A stretch of DNA of 64,000 nucleotides from AP-15 sp963774345 (GCA_963774345.1 CAVZFB010000036.1:1-64000); one strand, 5' to 3'. Shown: positions 34,795-44,267, counted from the first letter of the stretch. Translations and numbers: made by a program. The notes: generated by a model not told the origin, from the sequence alone.

Positions 34795-37173
34795 CTATCC
34801 GCACTTCGAATAATCGCAGCTGGTGCACTGATCGCAGCCTTCGATTCGGATCAGGGCCGCCTCGCCGCATTTCGGGCATTGCGCCATACGCGATGGCAGC
34901 GACCGCTGGTCGGAGGTCAGGGCGCCGCCACCGGCTTGCTGTTCGACCAATGCCGGTCTTCGGCTCCGAGCCGGCGCCGGCAGAAAGCCGATCTCGATCA
35001 TGTGACGTTCGATGACATCGCCGATCGCGGCCAATAGCGAGGGCACGTATTTGCCATCCATCCAGGCGCCGCCGCGCGGATCGAAAACCGCCTTCATCTC
35101 CTCGACGACAAAGGACACGTCGCCGCCGCGGCGAAACACGGCGCTGATCATCCGCGTCAACGCCACAATCCAGGCGTAGTGCTCCATGTTCTTCGAGTTG
35201 ATGAACACCTCAAAGGGACGCCGCCTGCCGTCCTGAACAATATCGTTCAGGGTGATGTAGAGCGCGTGCTCGCTGTCGGGCCAGCGCAGCTTGTAGGTTT
35301 GGCCGGGCAAGGCCTCGGGCCGGCTCAAGGGCTGCGTCATATAGACTACGCCGCCCGCCTCGAATATGTCCGCGGGCTTTGGCGACAACGCCGGTGCAGG
35401 CGGCGGCAAAGGCAATTCGGGTTGCCGCGAGGTGATGCGCGCGTCGGTCCCGGCAGCTGCCTCGGGCCTGGCCGCCAGCACCGCACCGGTCACCTCGTTC
35501 GGGCGGTAGGTGGTGCACCCCTTGCAGCCCAGTTCATAGGCCTGCAGATAGATGTCCTTGAACCGATCGAACGGGATCTCGGCCGGGACGTTGATCGTCT
35601 TCGAGATCGAGCTGTCGATGTGCTTTTGCACCGCGGCCTGCATGACGAGGTGGTCGGCGGGGGTCAGCACCTGCGCGTCAACGAAATAGTCGGGCAATGG
35701 CACAGTCTCGCCCTTGAGGCGCCGGAACAGGCGATAAGCGTAGTCGGCGACCTCCTCCTCGCGGCGCGTGCCGTCGGGCATCAGCACGTTGCGGGTGTGG
35801 CGAAAGCTGAACACCGGCTCGATCCCGGAGGAGACGTTATCGGCGAACAGCGAAATCGTGCCGGTCGGCGCGACCGAGGTCAAAAGCGCGTTGCGAACGC
35901 CGTGCCGGGCAATTTCGGCGCGGACATCCTCGTCGAGAGCGGCGATTGTCTCGCCCGCGAGATAGCGATCGCGATCGAACAGCGGAAACGGGCCTTTTTC
36001 AGCGGCGAGCGCCGCCGAGGCGAGATAGGCCTCGTACTCGATCAGACCGAGCCATTCCTCGGTCGCCCTGATCGCCGACGCCGAACCGTAGCGCAGCCCG
36101 CACAGGATCAGCGCATCGGCGAGGCCGGTGACCCCGAGGCCGATGCGGCGTTTCTGCAACGCCTCTTCCTGTTGCTCCGGCAGTGGAAACTGCGAGATGT
36201 CGATAACGTCGTCCATCATGCGGACGCAGTCGGGGACCAAACGGCGCAGGCGATCGAGATCGATTCCGGCCTCGGGCGTGAACGGCCGTTCGACCAGGCT
36301 CGCCAGGTTGATCGAGCCCAACAGGCAGGCGCCATAAGGCGGCAATGGCTGTTCGCCGCAAGGATTGGTCGCCGTTATAGTTTCGCAATACCAAAGGGTG
36401 TTTCGGCGATTGATGCGATCGATAAAGATCACGCCAGGCTCGGCATAGGCGTAGGTCGCCCGCATGATCTTGTCCCACAACTCGCGCGCCGGCAGCACCT
36501 TGGCGACCGTACCGTCGAAGGACAATTCCCACGGCGCATTTTCCTCGACCGCCTTCATCAATGCGTCGGTGACCAGGACTGAGAGATTGAACATGCGCAG
36601 CCGACCGGGCTCGCGCTTAGCCTCGATGAAGGCCTCGATGTCGGGATGATCGCAGCGCAAAGTCGCCATCATCGCGCCGCGGCGGTAACCGGCGCTCATG
36701 ATCGTGCGGCACATCGCGTCCCACACATCCATGAACGACAGCGGCCCCGACGCATCGGCGCCGACACCCTTGACCGGCGCGCCGCGCGGTCTCAGCGTCG
36801 AAAAATCGTAGCCGATACCACCCCCTTGCTGCATCGTCAGCGCCGCCTCGCGCAGATGGGCGAAGATCCCTCCCATGTCATCGGGGATCGTCCCCATCAC
36901 GAAACAATTGAACAGGGTGACCGAGCGGCTGCTGCCAGCGCCGGCGACGACCCGCCCGGCCGGCAGAAACTTGAAATCGGTCATCGCCTGATAGAACCGC
37001 TCCGCCCACAGCGCGGGGTCGCGTTCCGGGGCCGCAAGCGCGGTCGCAACCCGCCGCCAGGTGTCCTCGATCGTCTTGTCGAGAGGCTCGCCCGGCACAT
37101 CGCCGTTGGCGGGTGCCCGCAAGCGGTATTTCATGTCCCAGATCCGCTGCGAGATCGCACCGACGAGAGCCAT
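34795..37173 (-). CDS. nrdJ: Adenosylcobalamin-dependent (class II) ribonucleotide reductase
   Basis: A 792-residue class II ribonucleotide reductase making dNDPs with adenosylcobalamin as radical source. Core evidence: FLPAGRVVAGAG, TLFNCFVMGTIPDDMGGIF (active-site Cys), QQGGGIGYDFSTLRPRG, TATNPCGEQPLPPYGACLLGSINL (NPCGE, with the radical-forming Cys and conserved Glu). VAPTGTISLFADNVSSGIEPVF also matches. No ATP-cone is seen at the N-terminus. The C-terminus carries a linker and a zinc ribbon (CPKCGEAALIRIEGCDQCTSC ending SKCG), usual for this subgroup and needed for re-reduction. The stop lies 46 bases from the possible defence gene. Confidence 0.95.
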   Translation of the reverse strand: MALVGAISQRIWDMKYRLRAPANGDVPGEPLDKTIEDTWRRVATALAAPERDPALWAERFYQAMTDFKFLPAGRVVAGAGSSRSVTLFNCFVMGTIPDDMGGIFAHLREAALTMQQGGGIGYDFSTLRPRGAPVKGVGADASGPLSFMDVWDAMCRTIMSAGYRRGAMMATLRCDHPDIEAFIEAKREPGRLRMFNLSVLVTDALMKAVEENAPWELSFDGTVAKVLPARELWDKIMRATYAYAEPGVIFIDRINRRNTLWYCETITATNPCGEQPLPPYGACLLGSINLASLVERPFTPEAGIDLDRLRRLVPDCVRMMDDVIDISQFPLPEQQEEALQKRRIGLGVTGLADALILCGLRYGSASAIRATEEWLGLIEYEAYLASAALAAEKGPFPLFDRDRYLAGETIAALDEDVRAEIARHGVRNALLTSVAPTGTISLFADNVSSGIEPVFSFRHTRNVLMPDGTRREEEVADYAYRLFRRLKGETVPLPDYFVDAQVLTPADHLVMQAAVQKHIDSSISKTINVPAEIPFDRFKDIYLQAYELGCKGCTTYRPNEVTGAVLAARPEAAAGTDARITSRQPELPLPPPAPALSPKPADIFEAGGVVYMTQPLSRPEALPGQTYKLRWPDSEHALYITLNDIVQDGRRRPFEVFINSKNMEHYAWIVALTRMISAVFRRGGDVSFVVEEMKAVFDPRGGAWMDGKYVPSLLAAIGDVIERHMIEIGFLPAPARSRRPALVEQQAGGGALTSDQRSLPSRMAQCPKCGEAALIRIEGCDQCTSCDYSKCG
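34809..34843. repeat. nrdJ 3'-end segment repeated at 33787-33821
   Basis: These 35 bases encode part of the final cysteine cluster of NrdJ and match 29 of 35 with the segment on the far side of the possible defence gene, in direct orientation. Confidence 0.55.
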
Positions 37174-37237
37174 GGCCGAGATTTCCTCTTACAGCGCCTA
37201 AACGTACCTCATATGTTCATGCCTCGCCAGCAGATCG

Positions 37238-38098
37238 TCAGCGGGGGTTTGGACTGGTCCCCTCCACCTCGCGATCGAGCGCCCGGATCGAGCCCGGTGT
37301 TCCGAATTCTTTCGCGTCTGCAGCATCTCGCTCCAGCGCTGCGGTTGCGGTCTCGATCCGCTTTTCGAGCTCGGCCATCAGCCGTTGGCGCGTCCAGCCC
37401 GGCGGGATCGGTTCGAGAAATTCGAGGACGATATGTCCGCGGCGCTTGACGAACGCTCGCCGCCCCCAGAACAGGCCGGAATTAACCGCGGCCGGAACCA
37501 GCGGCACGCCCAGCGCCTGATAGAGCGCGGCAACGCCCGGTTGATAGGGTATCGAGGCTCCCGGCGCCACCCGGGTTCCTTGCGGGAAGATCACAATCGG
37601 GCGCCCCTCGGCCGCAACTGGCCGGGCCGCGACGACCAGATGGCGCAGGGCCGCCGCACCAGCCTTGCGGTCGATGACGATCGAGCCGGCGCGCACTGCG
37701 TACCAGCCATAAAACGGCAGCAGCAGCAGTTCGCGCTTGACCACGATCGCGGGGTCGCCCAGCACGATCGGCAGGATCAGTGCGTCCCAAGCGGATTGAT
37801 GCTTCATTGCGATGATGCAACCGCCTGGGGGGATGCGGTCGAGGCCGACGATACGGTGATCGAGGCCGACGATGAGCCTAAGCAGAGCGAGCACCCCGCG
37901 CGCCCAGAACCGGCCAAAAGCCATTGCCGCTGCGCGCGGCGCCAGCAGGAACGGCAGCCCGACTGTGCCGAGGACAAGCGTCCAGGCGAAGAGGGCCAAA
38001 TTGAACGCGAGCGCCCTCGCCCAGCTCATTCGGGCGAATTCGGGATATACATGGCGGTCTCGATCAGTCAGGGACGCATGGTGGGACGGTGCCGGCAA
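37238..38098 (-). CDS. 1-acyl-sn-glycerol-3-phosphate acyltransferase (PlsC-like)
   Basis: A protein of up to 286 residues of the PlsC family, acylating lysophosphatidate at the membrane. A hydrophobic N-terminal anchor (about 30-75) is followed by the HX4D motif in MKHQSAWDALILP (about 98), the KRELLLLPFYGWYAVRAG block, IVIFPQGTRVAPG (the second acyltransferase motif) and VPLVPAAVNSGLFW. The length allows a start at MSWARALAF (38029) as well as 38098; the longer form has an unusual hydrophilic N-terminus. It lies between nrdJ and the Liv operon on the same strand with spacers of about 65-110 bases. Confidence 0.87.
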   Translation of the reverse strand: MPAPSHHASLTDRDRHVYPEFARMSWARALAFNLALFAWTLVLGTVGLPFLLAPRAAAMAFGRFWARGVLALLRLIVGLDHRIVGLDRIPPGGCIIAMKHQSAWDALILPIVLGDPAIVVKRELLLLPFYGWYAVRAGSIVIDRKAGAAALRHLVVAARPVAAEGRPIVIFPQGTRVAPGASIPYQPGVAALYQALGVPLVPAAVNSGLFWGRRAFVKRRGHIVLEFLEPIPPGWTRQRLMAELEKRIETATAALERDAADAKEFGTPGSIRALDREVEGTSPNPR

Positions 38099-38206
38099 TC
38101 GCCCATTGGAGCAGGGCGCGCTCGAGTGGCGTCAAGCGCTAGATTGCCTGGTCAAGGTCCGTGACTGGCTGCATCCTCAGCGCGCGGCGAGCGCGCCGGT
38201 GCTATT

Positions 38207-39448
38207 TCAGCCAACCGCGCCGCTTAGCAGTGGGCCGAACAGCCGCCAGCGCTCGCCCTCGAAGCGCCCCATCTGGACCTGCTTGAGCGGCGCGAAATCC
38301 GTCGGGCTGGTGTTCGCTTTGATCCCGGGCAGCAGCATCGGCACCGTGACGTCATGCAGGTTTGCCGCCTCCCGCATCACGTTCTCGCGGGTCAGCTCGT
38401 CGCCGCATTGCTTTAGCACCTGCGCGGTCATCGCCGCGAGCGAGGCGCCGGCGACATAGCCGGCATCGGACTTGTCGGCGTCGGGCATATATTTATCCAT
38501 GAACGCCAGCCAAGACTTGAAGCCCGGATCGTCCTGCCATTTCTGATCGGTCGGGTCCTTCAGGTAGAAGTCGGAGATGAGGCCCTGGCAATTTTCAAAA
38601 CCGGCTGGCTTCAGGGTAGCTCCGACCGAATTGCCGATGCTGCTCAAGATGTGAAGCGGCTTCCAATCGATCCCGGCCGCCTTCTTGATCGCCTGCGCGG
38701 CGAATTTGGGGATCGCGGTGTTGATGAAGACGTTGCAACCCGCGGCCTTCATTCCGATGACCTGCGCGTCGACGGTGGGGTCGGTCGTTTCATAGGACGC
38801 TTTGACCGCGATCATCGCAGCCGCCTTGTCGCCGAGACCGTCGCTAACGCCCCTCAGATAATCTTTGCCGAAATCGTCGTTTTGGTAGAGCACCCCGATC
38901 TTGCCATCCGGCTTTTCCTTCAGGATGTAGGAAGCATAGATGCGGCCCTCGCTCTGATAATTCGGCTGCCAGCCGATCGTCCACGGATGGCCCTTTGGAT
39001 CGTCCCATTTGGTGGCGCCGGTCGCGACGAACAGTTGTGGCACGTTCTTTTGGTTCATGTAGTGCCAGATCGCGCTGTTGGTTGGGGTGCCGAGCGGACT
39101 GGCGACCAACAGGACGTTGTCCTGCTCGACCAGCTTACGCACCATTTCAAGGGTCTTAGGTGGCGTATAGCTATCGTCGTAGGAAATGAAATTGATCTTG
39201 CGCCCGTTAATGCCGCCCTGAGCGTTGATCATCTTCCAAAAAGCAACCTCTGATTTGGGAACGGCGCTATAAGACGAGGCCGGGCCGCTATAGGGGCCGG
39301 TGTTCCCCACCTTGATCTCAGTGTCGGTGACGCCCGGGCCATATTGCTTTGCGGCGCGAGCCGGCCGCGCCGCTAGGAGCGGGGAGCCGAAGGCCAACGC
39401 GGGCGCGGCGGCAAGAATACTACGGCGTGTGAGTTGCTTCATCATCAT
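38207..39448 (-). CDS. Branched-chain amino acid-type ABC transporter substrate-binding protein 2
   Basis: A 413-residue periplasmic binding protein of the LivJ/HAAT family. A Tat-like signal (QLTRRSILAAAPALAFG, cleavage near ARA-AK) precedes the lobe-1 start GVTDTEIKVGNTGPYSGPAS. Typical elements follow: INAQGGINGRKINFISYDDSYTPPKTLEMVRKLVEQD, PLGTPTNSAIWHYMNQKNVPQLF and KIGVLYQNDDFGKDYLRGV. It is paralogous to the neighbouring binding protein (the two start motifs and lobe sequences align throughout). It is the last gene of the leftward Liv operon. Two receptors for one permease suggest a broadened substrate range; the ligand could be an amino acid, amide or aromatic acid. Confidence 0.9.
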   Translation of the reverse strand: MMMKQLTRRSILAAAPALAFGSPLLAARPARAAKQYGPGVTDTEIKVGNTGPYSGPASSYSAVPKSEVAFWKMINAQGGINGRKINFISYDDSYTPPKTLEMVRKLVEQDNVLLVASPLGTPTNSAIWHYMNQKNVPQLFVATGATKWDDPKGHPWTIGWQPNYQSEGRIYASYILKEKPDGKIGVLYQNDDFGKDYLRGVSDGLGDKAAAMIAVKASYETTDPTVDAQVIGMKAAGCNVFINTAIPKFAAQAIKKAAGIDWKPLHILSSIGNSVGATLKPAGFENCQGLISDFYLKDPTDQKWQDDPGFKSWLAFMDKYMPDADKSDAGYVAGASLAAMTAQVLKQCGDELTRENVMREAANLHDVTVPMLLPGIKANTSPTDFAPLKQVQMGRFEGERWRLFGPLLSGAVG

Positions 39449-39563
39449 TTCCCCAACCCGATGTTTGCGTTTTTTACAGCGCTTTCCGGCGTGCTTTCCA
39501 CGGTATAAGGCGTAGCCACGCCCGTCGCCACAAATTTGCGCGGTGGAGCGCGCCGGCGCTTTT

Positions 39564-40802
39564 TCAGCCGATCGCGCCGGCCAAGACGGGGCCGAACGGA
39601 ACGTAGCGCTCGCCGTCGAAACGCCTCATCTGGGCCTGCCTGATCGGCGCGAAATTTGTCGGGCTAGTGTTGATCGCGATACCGGGCAACAGCATCGGCA
39701 GTTCGAGATCGTGCAGGCTGGCCGCTTGCTTCATTACATTCTCGCGGGTCAGCTCGTCGCCGCACTGCTTTAGTGTCTGGACGGTCGTCGCGGCAATCGA
39801 CACGCCATAGACATTCTGGTTATCAGTCTGGTCGCCGCTCGGATAATACTTGTCCATGAACGAGACGAACCATTTGTAGCCTGCATCGTTTTGCCATTGC
39901 GGATCGGTGGCGTCCTTGAAGGAAGTGTCACTAATGATGCCCTTGGCGTTTTCGAGGCCCGCCGGCTTCAAGGTCACGCCGACGGAGGAGGCGATGCCGT
40001 TTAGAATGTGGAACGGTTTCCATCCGACTTCGGCCACCTTCCTGATGGCCTGGGCGCCGAATTTGGGGATGGCGATGGTGACGAGGACATCGCAGCCCGC
40101 CGCCTTGAGGTCGACGATCTGCGAGTCGACGGTCGTGTCGGTGGTCTCATAGGAATCCTTGGCCTTGATCATCGACCCCGCCTTGTCGCCGAGCCCGTCG
40201 ACCAGCCCCTTCAGATAATCCTTGCCGAAATCGTCGTTCTGATAGAGTACGCCGATCTTGCCGTCGGGCTTGTTCTTCAGAATGTAGGCGGCGTAGATGC
40301 GCCCCTCCGCCTGATAGCTGACGAAAAAGCCCATAGTCCAGGGATGGCCTTTTGGGTCGTCCCACTTGGTGGCGCCGGTGCTGAGGAACAGTTGCGGCAC
40401 CTTCTTTTCGTTCGCGTAATGCCAGATCGCGCTGTTGGTCGGGGTCCCGACCCCGCCCGAGAGGAAGAGAACCTGGTCGCTCTCGACCAGCTTGCGCGTC
40501 ATCTCGACGGTCTTTGGCGGCGAATAGCCGTCATCGTACGAGATGAAGGTGATCTTGCGACCGTTGATGCCGCCCTGATCGTTGATCATCTTGAAATAGG
40601 CGGCCATAGATATCGGAATGGGGCTGGCGTTCGACAGCGGGCCGCTATAGGGACCTGTATTGCCGATCTTGATCTCGCTGTCGGTGACCCCGGGGCCGTA
40701 TTGCCTTGCGGCGCGCGCCGGAAACGGGGCCAGCAGCGGGCCGCCCAACGCCAGTGCAGCGGGAGCGGCGGCGAGAATCGTGCGACGTGTCAGGTGTTTC
40801 AT
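39564..40802 (-). CDS. Branched-chain amino acid-type ABC transporter substrate-binding protein 1
   Basis: A 412-residue LivJ-family binding protein with a Tat-type signal (HLTRRTILAAAPAALALGG, cleavage near ARA-AR). Lobe 1 begins GVTDSEIKIGNTGPYSGP. Conserved blocks: INDQGGINGRKITFISYDDG, GVGTPTNSAIWHYANEKKVPQLFLSTGATKWDDPKGHPW, KIGVLYQNDDFGKDYLKGLVDGLGDKA. It lies 46 bases downstream of livM, with 115 bases to its paralogue. Both retain all segments expected of a functional receptor. Confidence 0.9.
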   Translation of the reverse strand: MKHLTRRTILAAAPAALALGGPLLAPFPARAARQYGPGVTDSEIKIGNTGPYSGPLSNASPIPISMAAYFKMINDQGGINGRKITFISYDDGYSPPKTVEMTRKLVESDQVLFLSGGVGTPTNSAIWHYANEKKVPQLFLSTGATKWDDPKGHPWTMGFFVSYQAEGRIYAAYILKNKPDGKIGVLYQNDDFGKDYLKGLVDGLGDKAGSMIKAKDSYETTDTTVDSQIVDLKAAGCDVLVTIAIPKFGAQAIRKVAEVGWKPFHILNGIASSVGVTLKPAGLENAKGIISDTSFKDATDPQWQNDAGYKWFVSFMDKYYPSGDQTDNQNVYGVSIAATTVQTLKQCGDELTRENVMKQAASLHDLELPMLLPGIAINTSPTNFAPIRQAQMRRFDGERYVPFGPVLAGAIG

Positions 40803-40847
40803 GGTGAGCTCCCTGCGAAAGTATGCGGCCGGCTTACGGCCCGGCCG

Positions 40848-41876
40848 TTACCGATTGCGCCATCGCGAAATATGGGCGAACGCTAACCGCGTGAAGCCGG
40901 CGGCACCGGACGGCATCACAAAAATCACCAGCAACATGATGACGCCGTAGACGGCCCCGGCCAAACCTCGCGAAACGCTTTGAGCGATGTTTGGCACGTA
41001 AAGCACGAACAACCCGCCGAACAGGCACCCCGGTAGCGAACCCATGCCGCCGATGATCAGACCGACCAGAAAATAGATCGACAAGAATAGAGTGAAGCTG
41101 TCCGGCGCCACGAACTGTGCGACGAGCGCCCCCAAGGCTCCGGCGACACCGGTATAGAGTGCGCTGACGCCGAAGGTTAGCGTTTTATAGAGCGGTGCGT
41201 TGATCCCCATTGCGGCGGCCGCGATCGGGTGGTCGCGGATCGCCATGATAGCGCGCCCGGTGCGGCTCTTCACCAGATTGGCAGCGCCGGCGAACATGAC
41301 CAGCAGGACCCCCAGGGTAAAATAATAGAGCCATTGATCGGCGTTTATTGGCAGGAAGCTGGGCGCATCGGGCTGGTCGACGACGATGCCCTGCACCCCG
41401 CCGGTCCAGCTTTCCAGGCCGTGGAATTTCAGGAGCTGCGGCAGCGCTACCGCCAGCGCAAAGGTGGCGAGCGCTAAATATAGGCCCTGCAGTCGCAGCG
41501 CCGGCAAGCCGAATAGAAAGCCGACGACAAAGCAAATCCCGCCGGCCACTGGCAGGGTCCAGTAATAGGCGATGCCGTATTGGTGCATCAGGATCGCGGT
41601 CACATAGGCGCCGAGACCGTAAAACGCGCCGTGGCCCAACGAGAACTGACCGTTGAAGCCGGTCAGCAGGTTGAGCCCGAGGATCGCCAGCCCATAAATC
41701 ATCACCTCGGTGAGCTGGAAGACGACGAAGCTCTGAACAACGAAGGGCAGAACCGCGGCGACCAGCAGAACACCCGCTACTATCCAATGGCGGGGCGCGA
41801 GCCGGGTCGCCGGCTGTGCGGCGCGCGTCGGGGCGGCGCGCGTGAGGACGACGGTATCCTGCTGTGGTGTTGTCAT
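40848..41876 (-). CDS. livM: Branched-chain amino acid-type ABC transporter permease LivM
   Basis: A 342-residue inner-membrane permease with 8-10 hydrophobic helices. The family signature appears near residue 70 (GLNLLTGFNGQFSLGHGAFYGLGAY), with the cytoplasmic EAA-like loop RTGRAIMAIRDHPIAAAAMGINAPLYKTLTFGVSALY and a C-terminal GGMGSLPGCLFGG. The start codon overlaps the livH stop by 4 bases, showing tight coupling. It pairs with LivH to form the membrane channel energised by LivG and LivF. Confidence 0.92.
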   Translation of the reverse strand: MTTPQQDTVVLTRAAPTRAAQPATRLAPRHWIVAGVLLVAAVLPFVVQSFVVFQLTEVMIYGLAILGLNLLTGFNGQFSLGHGAFYGLGAYVTAILMHQYGIAYYWTLPVAGGICFVVGFLFGLPALRLQGLYLALATFALAVALPQLLKFHGLESWTGGVQGIVVDQPDAPSFLPINADQWLYYFTLGVLLVMFAGAANLVKSRTGRAIMAIRDHPIAAAAMGINAPLYKTLTFGVSALYTGVAGALGALVAQFVAPDSFTLFLSIYFLVGLIIGGMGSLPGCLFGGLFVLYVPNIAQSVSRGLAGAVYGVIMLLVIFVMPSGAAGFTRLAFAHISRWRNR

Positions 41877-42769
41877 ACCCGGCTCACGACGCTGCGGCCA
41901 AAAATCCCCGCTGGCCTTACCATCAGCACTGCGACGATCAGCAGAAGCGCGATCGTCAGCTTCAGGTCGCGGCCGACATAAGGGATGAACGTCGCCGCCA
42001 GATTCTCGATGACGCCGACGGCGAAGCCGCCCAGCACGGCGCCGCCTGGGCTGGTCAGCCCGCCAAGCACGGCGCCGGCAAAACCGTAAAGGAGCACGCC
42101 GAACATCATATTCGGTTCGAGAAAGACGACAGGTGCAATCAGCATGCCGGCAACCGCACCGATCGCCGCCGCCATGCCCCAGCCGAGCGCTGTCATCCAG
42201 CCGACCCGAATTCCAACCAAACGAGCCGATTCCGGATTGGCGGCGGCAGCGCGCATGGCAAGGCCGAGCCGGGTGCCGCGGAAGAACAGGTAGATGAGCC
42301 CCAGCAGCACAGCGGTAACGCCGATCATTCCGGCTTCATGCGTGTCGATCAGGACACTGCCGAAAAGTGGCTTGGTGCCAAAGGGGGTCGGAAAAGTCTT
42401 GATCGTATAGTCCCAGAGGTAACCGTCGCCGCTGTTCAGAATGCTGAACAGGGCGATGAACCCGACGAGGCTGGCGAGAATTGGCGCATGATGCAGCGGC
42501 TTGAACAAAATGCGCTCGATCGCGATGCCGCCGATAAACGACAATGCCACTGCGCTGGCGAAGGCCACCCAATACGACAAACCCCAGTGGATCAACTGCC
42601 AGGCGATAAAGGTCGAAAATGTCGCCATCTCGCCTTGCGCAAAATTGAGATGGTCGATCGCTTGGTAGATCATTACGACAGCGAGTGCGACCAGCGCGTA
42701 GATCGCGCCGTTGGCAAGACCGGCCATCACCTGCTGCAGCAATAATTGCATCCGCGACCCCCTACTCAA
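41873..42769 (-). CDS. livH: Branched-chain amino acid-type ABC transporter permease LivH
   Basis: A 298-residue permease. It begins with the typical QQVMAGLANGAIYALVALAVVMIYQAIDHLNFAQGEMATF. It has the loop GTRLGLAMRAAAANPESARLVGIRVGWMTALGWGMAAAIGAVAGML, which contacts the ATPases, and a glycine-rich ending GAVLGGLTSPGGAVLGGFAVGVIENL. About eight membrane helices. It overlaps livM and livF by 4 bases each. Confidence 0.92.
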   Translation of the reverse strand: MSRGSRMQLLLQQVMAGLANGAIYALVALAVVMIYQAIDHLNFAQGEMATFSTFIAWQLIHWGLSYWVAFASAVALSFIGGIAIERILFKPLHHAPILASLVGFIALFSILNSGDGYLWDYTIKTFPTPFGTKPLFGSVLIDTHEAGMIGVTAVLLGLIYLFFRGTRLGLAMRAAAANPESARLVGIRVGWMTALGWGMAAAIGAVAGMLIAPVVFLEPNMMFGVLLYGFAGAVLGGLTSPGGAVLGGFAVGVIENLAATFIPYVGRDLKLTIALLLIVAVLMVRPAGIFGRSVVSRV

Positions 42770-43473
42770 TAGCCCAGATAGGCGCGGCGCACGCCCTCAT
42801 CGGCGCCGATAACCTCGGCCGGCCCATCCATCACGATGCGGCCGGTCTCGAGCAGATAGGCGTGCTCCGCAAGATCGAGCGCCAAGGTCGCGTTTTGCTC
42901 GACAATCAGCATCGCGACGCCCGCTTCCCGGTTGACCTGGCGCAGAATGGCAAACACCTCCTCGACGATCAGCGGTGCCAGGCCAAATGAGGGCTCGTCG
43001 AGCAGCATCAGTCGTGGCCGCAGCATCAGCCCGCGGCCCACCGCGAGCATCTGCTGCTCACCTCCGGACAGGGTTCCCGCCTGCTGCCACCGCCGCTCCT
43101 TGAGCCGCGGAAAGTGGTGGTAAACTTGTTCGATGTCCTGCGCGATCGCTGCGCGGTCGCGTCGGGTCATCGCGCCGAGCTCCAGGTTCTCCTCGACCGT
43201 CATGCGCACGAAGGTGCCACGTCCCTCCGGCACATGCGCGACGCCGAGCCGCACGATCTCCTCGGTGGCACGGCCGGCGATGGGCCGGTCGTCGAACCGG
43301 ATCTCGCCAGTCATCCGCACCATTCCGCACAACGCGCGCAGCACCGTGGTCTTGCCGGCACCGTTGGCGCCAAGGAGGGTAATAATGCCGCCTTTATCGA
43401 GCGTGAAATCGATCCCGTGCAGCGCCTGGCTTTCGCCGTAAAAGGCCCGCAACCCCGCGACCGACAGCATCAT
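42766..43473 (-). CDS. livF: Branched-chain amino acid-type ABC transporter ATPase LivF
   Basis: A 235-residue ABC ATPase. Walker A LLGANGAGKTTVLRAL (about 33-48), Q-loop near MVRMTGEIRF, signature GTLSGGEQQMLAVGRGLMLRP (about 132), Walker B LMLLDEPSFGLAP, and H-loop VEQN-type ending (MLIVEQNATLALDLAEHAYLLETG). The VEQN rather than VEH marks it as LivF. Four-base overlaps on both sides place it mid-operon. Confidence 0.93.
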   Translation of the reverse strand: MMLSVAGLRAFYGESQALHGIDFTLDKGGIITLLGANGAGKTTVLRALCGMVRMTGEIRFDDRPIAGRATEEIVRLGVAHVPEGRGTFVRMTVEENLELGAMTRRDRAAIAQDIEQVYHHFPRLKERRWQQAGTLSGGEQQMLAVGRGLMLRPRLMLLDEPSFGLAPLIVEEVFAILRQVNREAGVAMLIVEQNATLALDLAEHAYLLETGRIVMDGPAEVIGADEGVRRAYLGY

Positions 43474-44267
43474 ACCGTAGCCGCCTTCGCGGTGCCGAGA
43501 TAGGCGCGGATCACTTCTTCGTCCTGTTGGACTTCGGCGGGCGTGCCTTCGGCAATTTTGCGGCCGAAATCGAGTGCCACGACTTTGTCGGAAATCGACA
43601 TCACGAGGCCCATGTGATGCTCGACGAGCAGCACCGATACGTGCCGCTCGTCGCGGATGCGCTGGATCAGCACGCCCAATTCGCCGACCTCGCTGTGAGT
43701 CAACCCGCCGGCCGGCTCGTCGAGCAGTACCAGCTTGGGACGACTTGCCAGCGCCCGCGCCAATTCGACCCGCTTGCGGGTGCCGAACGACAACCCGGTG
43801 ACCGGGTGCGACGCGACCTCATCAAGGTCCAGCATCTCGATCAGCGACCAGACGGTCTCGTCGAGCGCGATCTGCTGCTGGCGCACCCATGGCAGGCGCA
43901 GCGCATCGCTGACGAAGTCGCCGCGGGTGTGGGCATGCCCCCCGATGCGGACGTTGTCGAGCACCGATTGGGGCGCGAACAGCGCCAGGTTCTGAAAGGT
44001 GCGGCTGATGCCGATCTCAGCGATATCGTGAGGCCGACGGGTCAAGAGCGAACGCCCGAGAAACAAAATATCACCGCTGACCGGCGTGTAGAGACGGCTG
44101 AGGCAATTGAACAGCGTCGTCTTCCCGGCGCCGTTGGGCCCGATCAGGCCGAGGATCTGGCCTTCCTCAAGATCGAACGAGACTCCGTCGAGTGCTAAGA
44201 TGCCGCCGAACCGCACCACGACGTCGTTGACTTCGAGCAGCTTGGCGTCGGGTGCGCCGCTGGTCAT
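43470..44267 (-). CDS. livG: Branched-chain amino acid-type ABC transporter ATPase LivG
   Basis: A 265-residue ABC ATPase and first gene of the Liv operon. Walker A LIGPNGAGKTTLFNCL, the LivG-type insertion with GISRTFQNLALF, signature LSFGTRKRVELARALASRP, Walker B LVLLDEPAGGLTHSE, and H-loop LLVEHHMGLVMSISDKVVALDFGRKIAEG. The frame extends to 44339, but ATG 44267 (MTSGAPDAKLLEVNDVVVRFGG) matches the usual family start. The signature S-F-G-T (in place of S-G-G/S-Y-G-x) is normal for LivG relatives. Confidence 0.92.
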   Translation of the reverse strand: MTSGAPDAKLLEVNDVVVRFGGILALDGVSFDLEEGQILGLIGPNGAGKTTLFNCLSRLYTPVSGDILFLGRSLLTRRPHDIAEIGISRTFQNLALFAPQSVLDNVRIGGHAHTRGDFVSDALRLPWVRQQQIALDETVWSLIEMLDLDEVASHPVTGLSFGTRKRVELARALASRPKLVLLDEPAGGLTHSEVGELGVLIQRIRDERHVSVLLVEHHMGLVMSISDKVVALDFGRKIAEGTPAEVQQDEEVIRAYLGTAKAATV

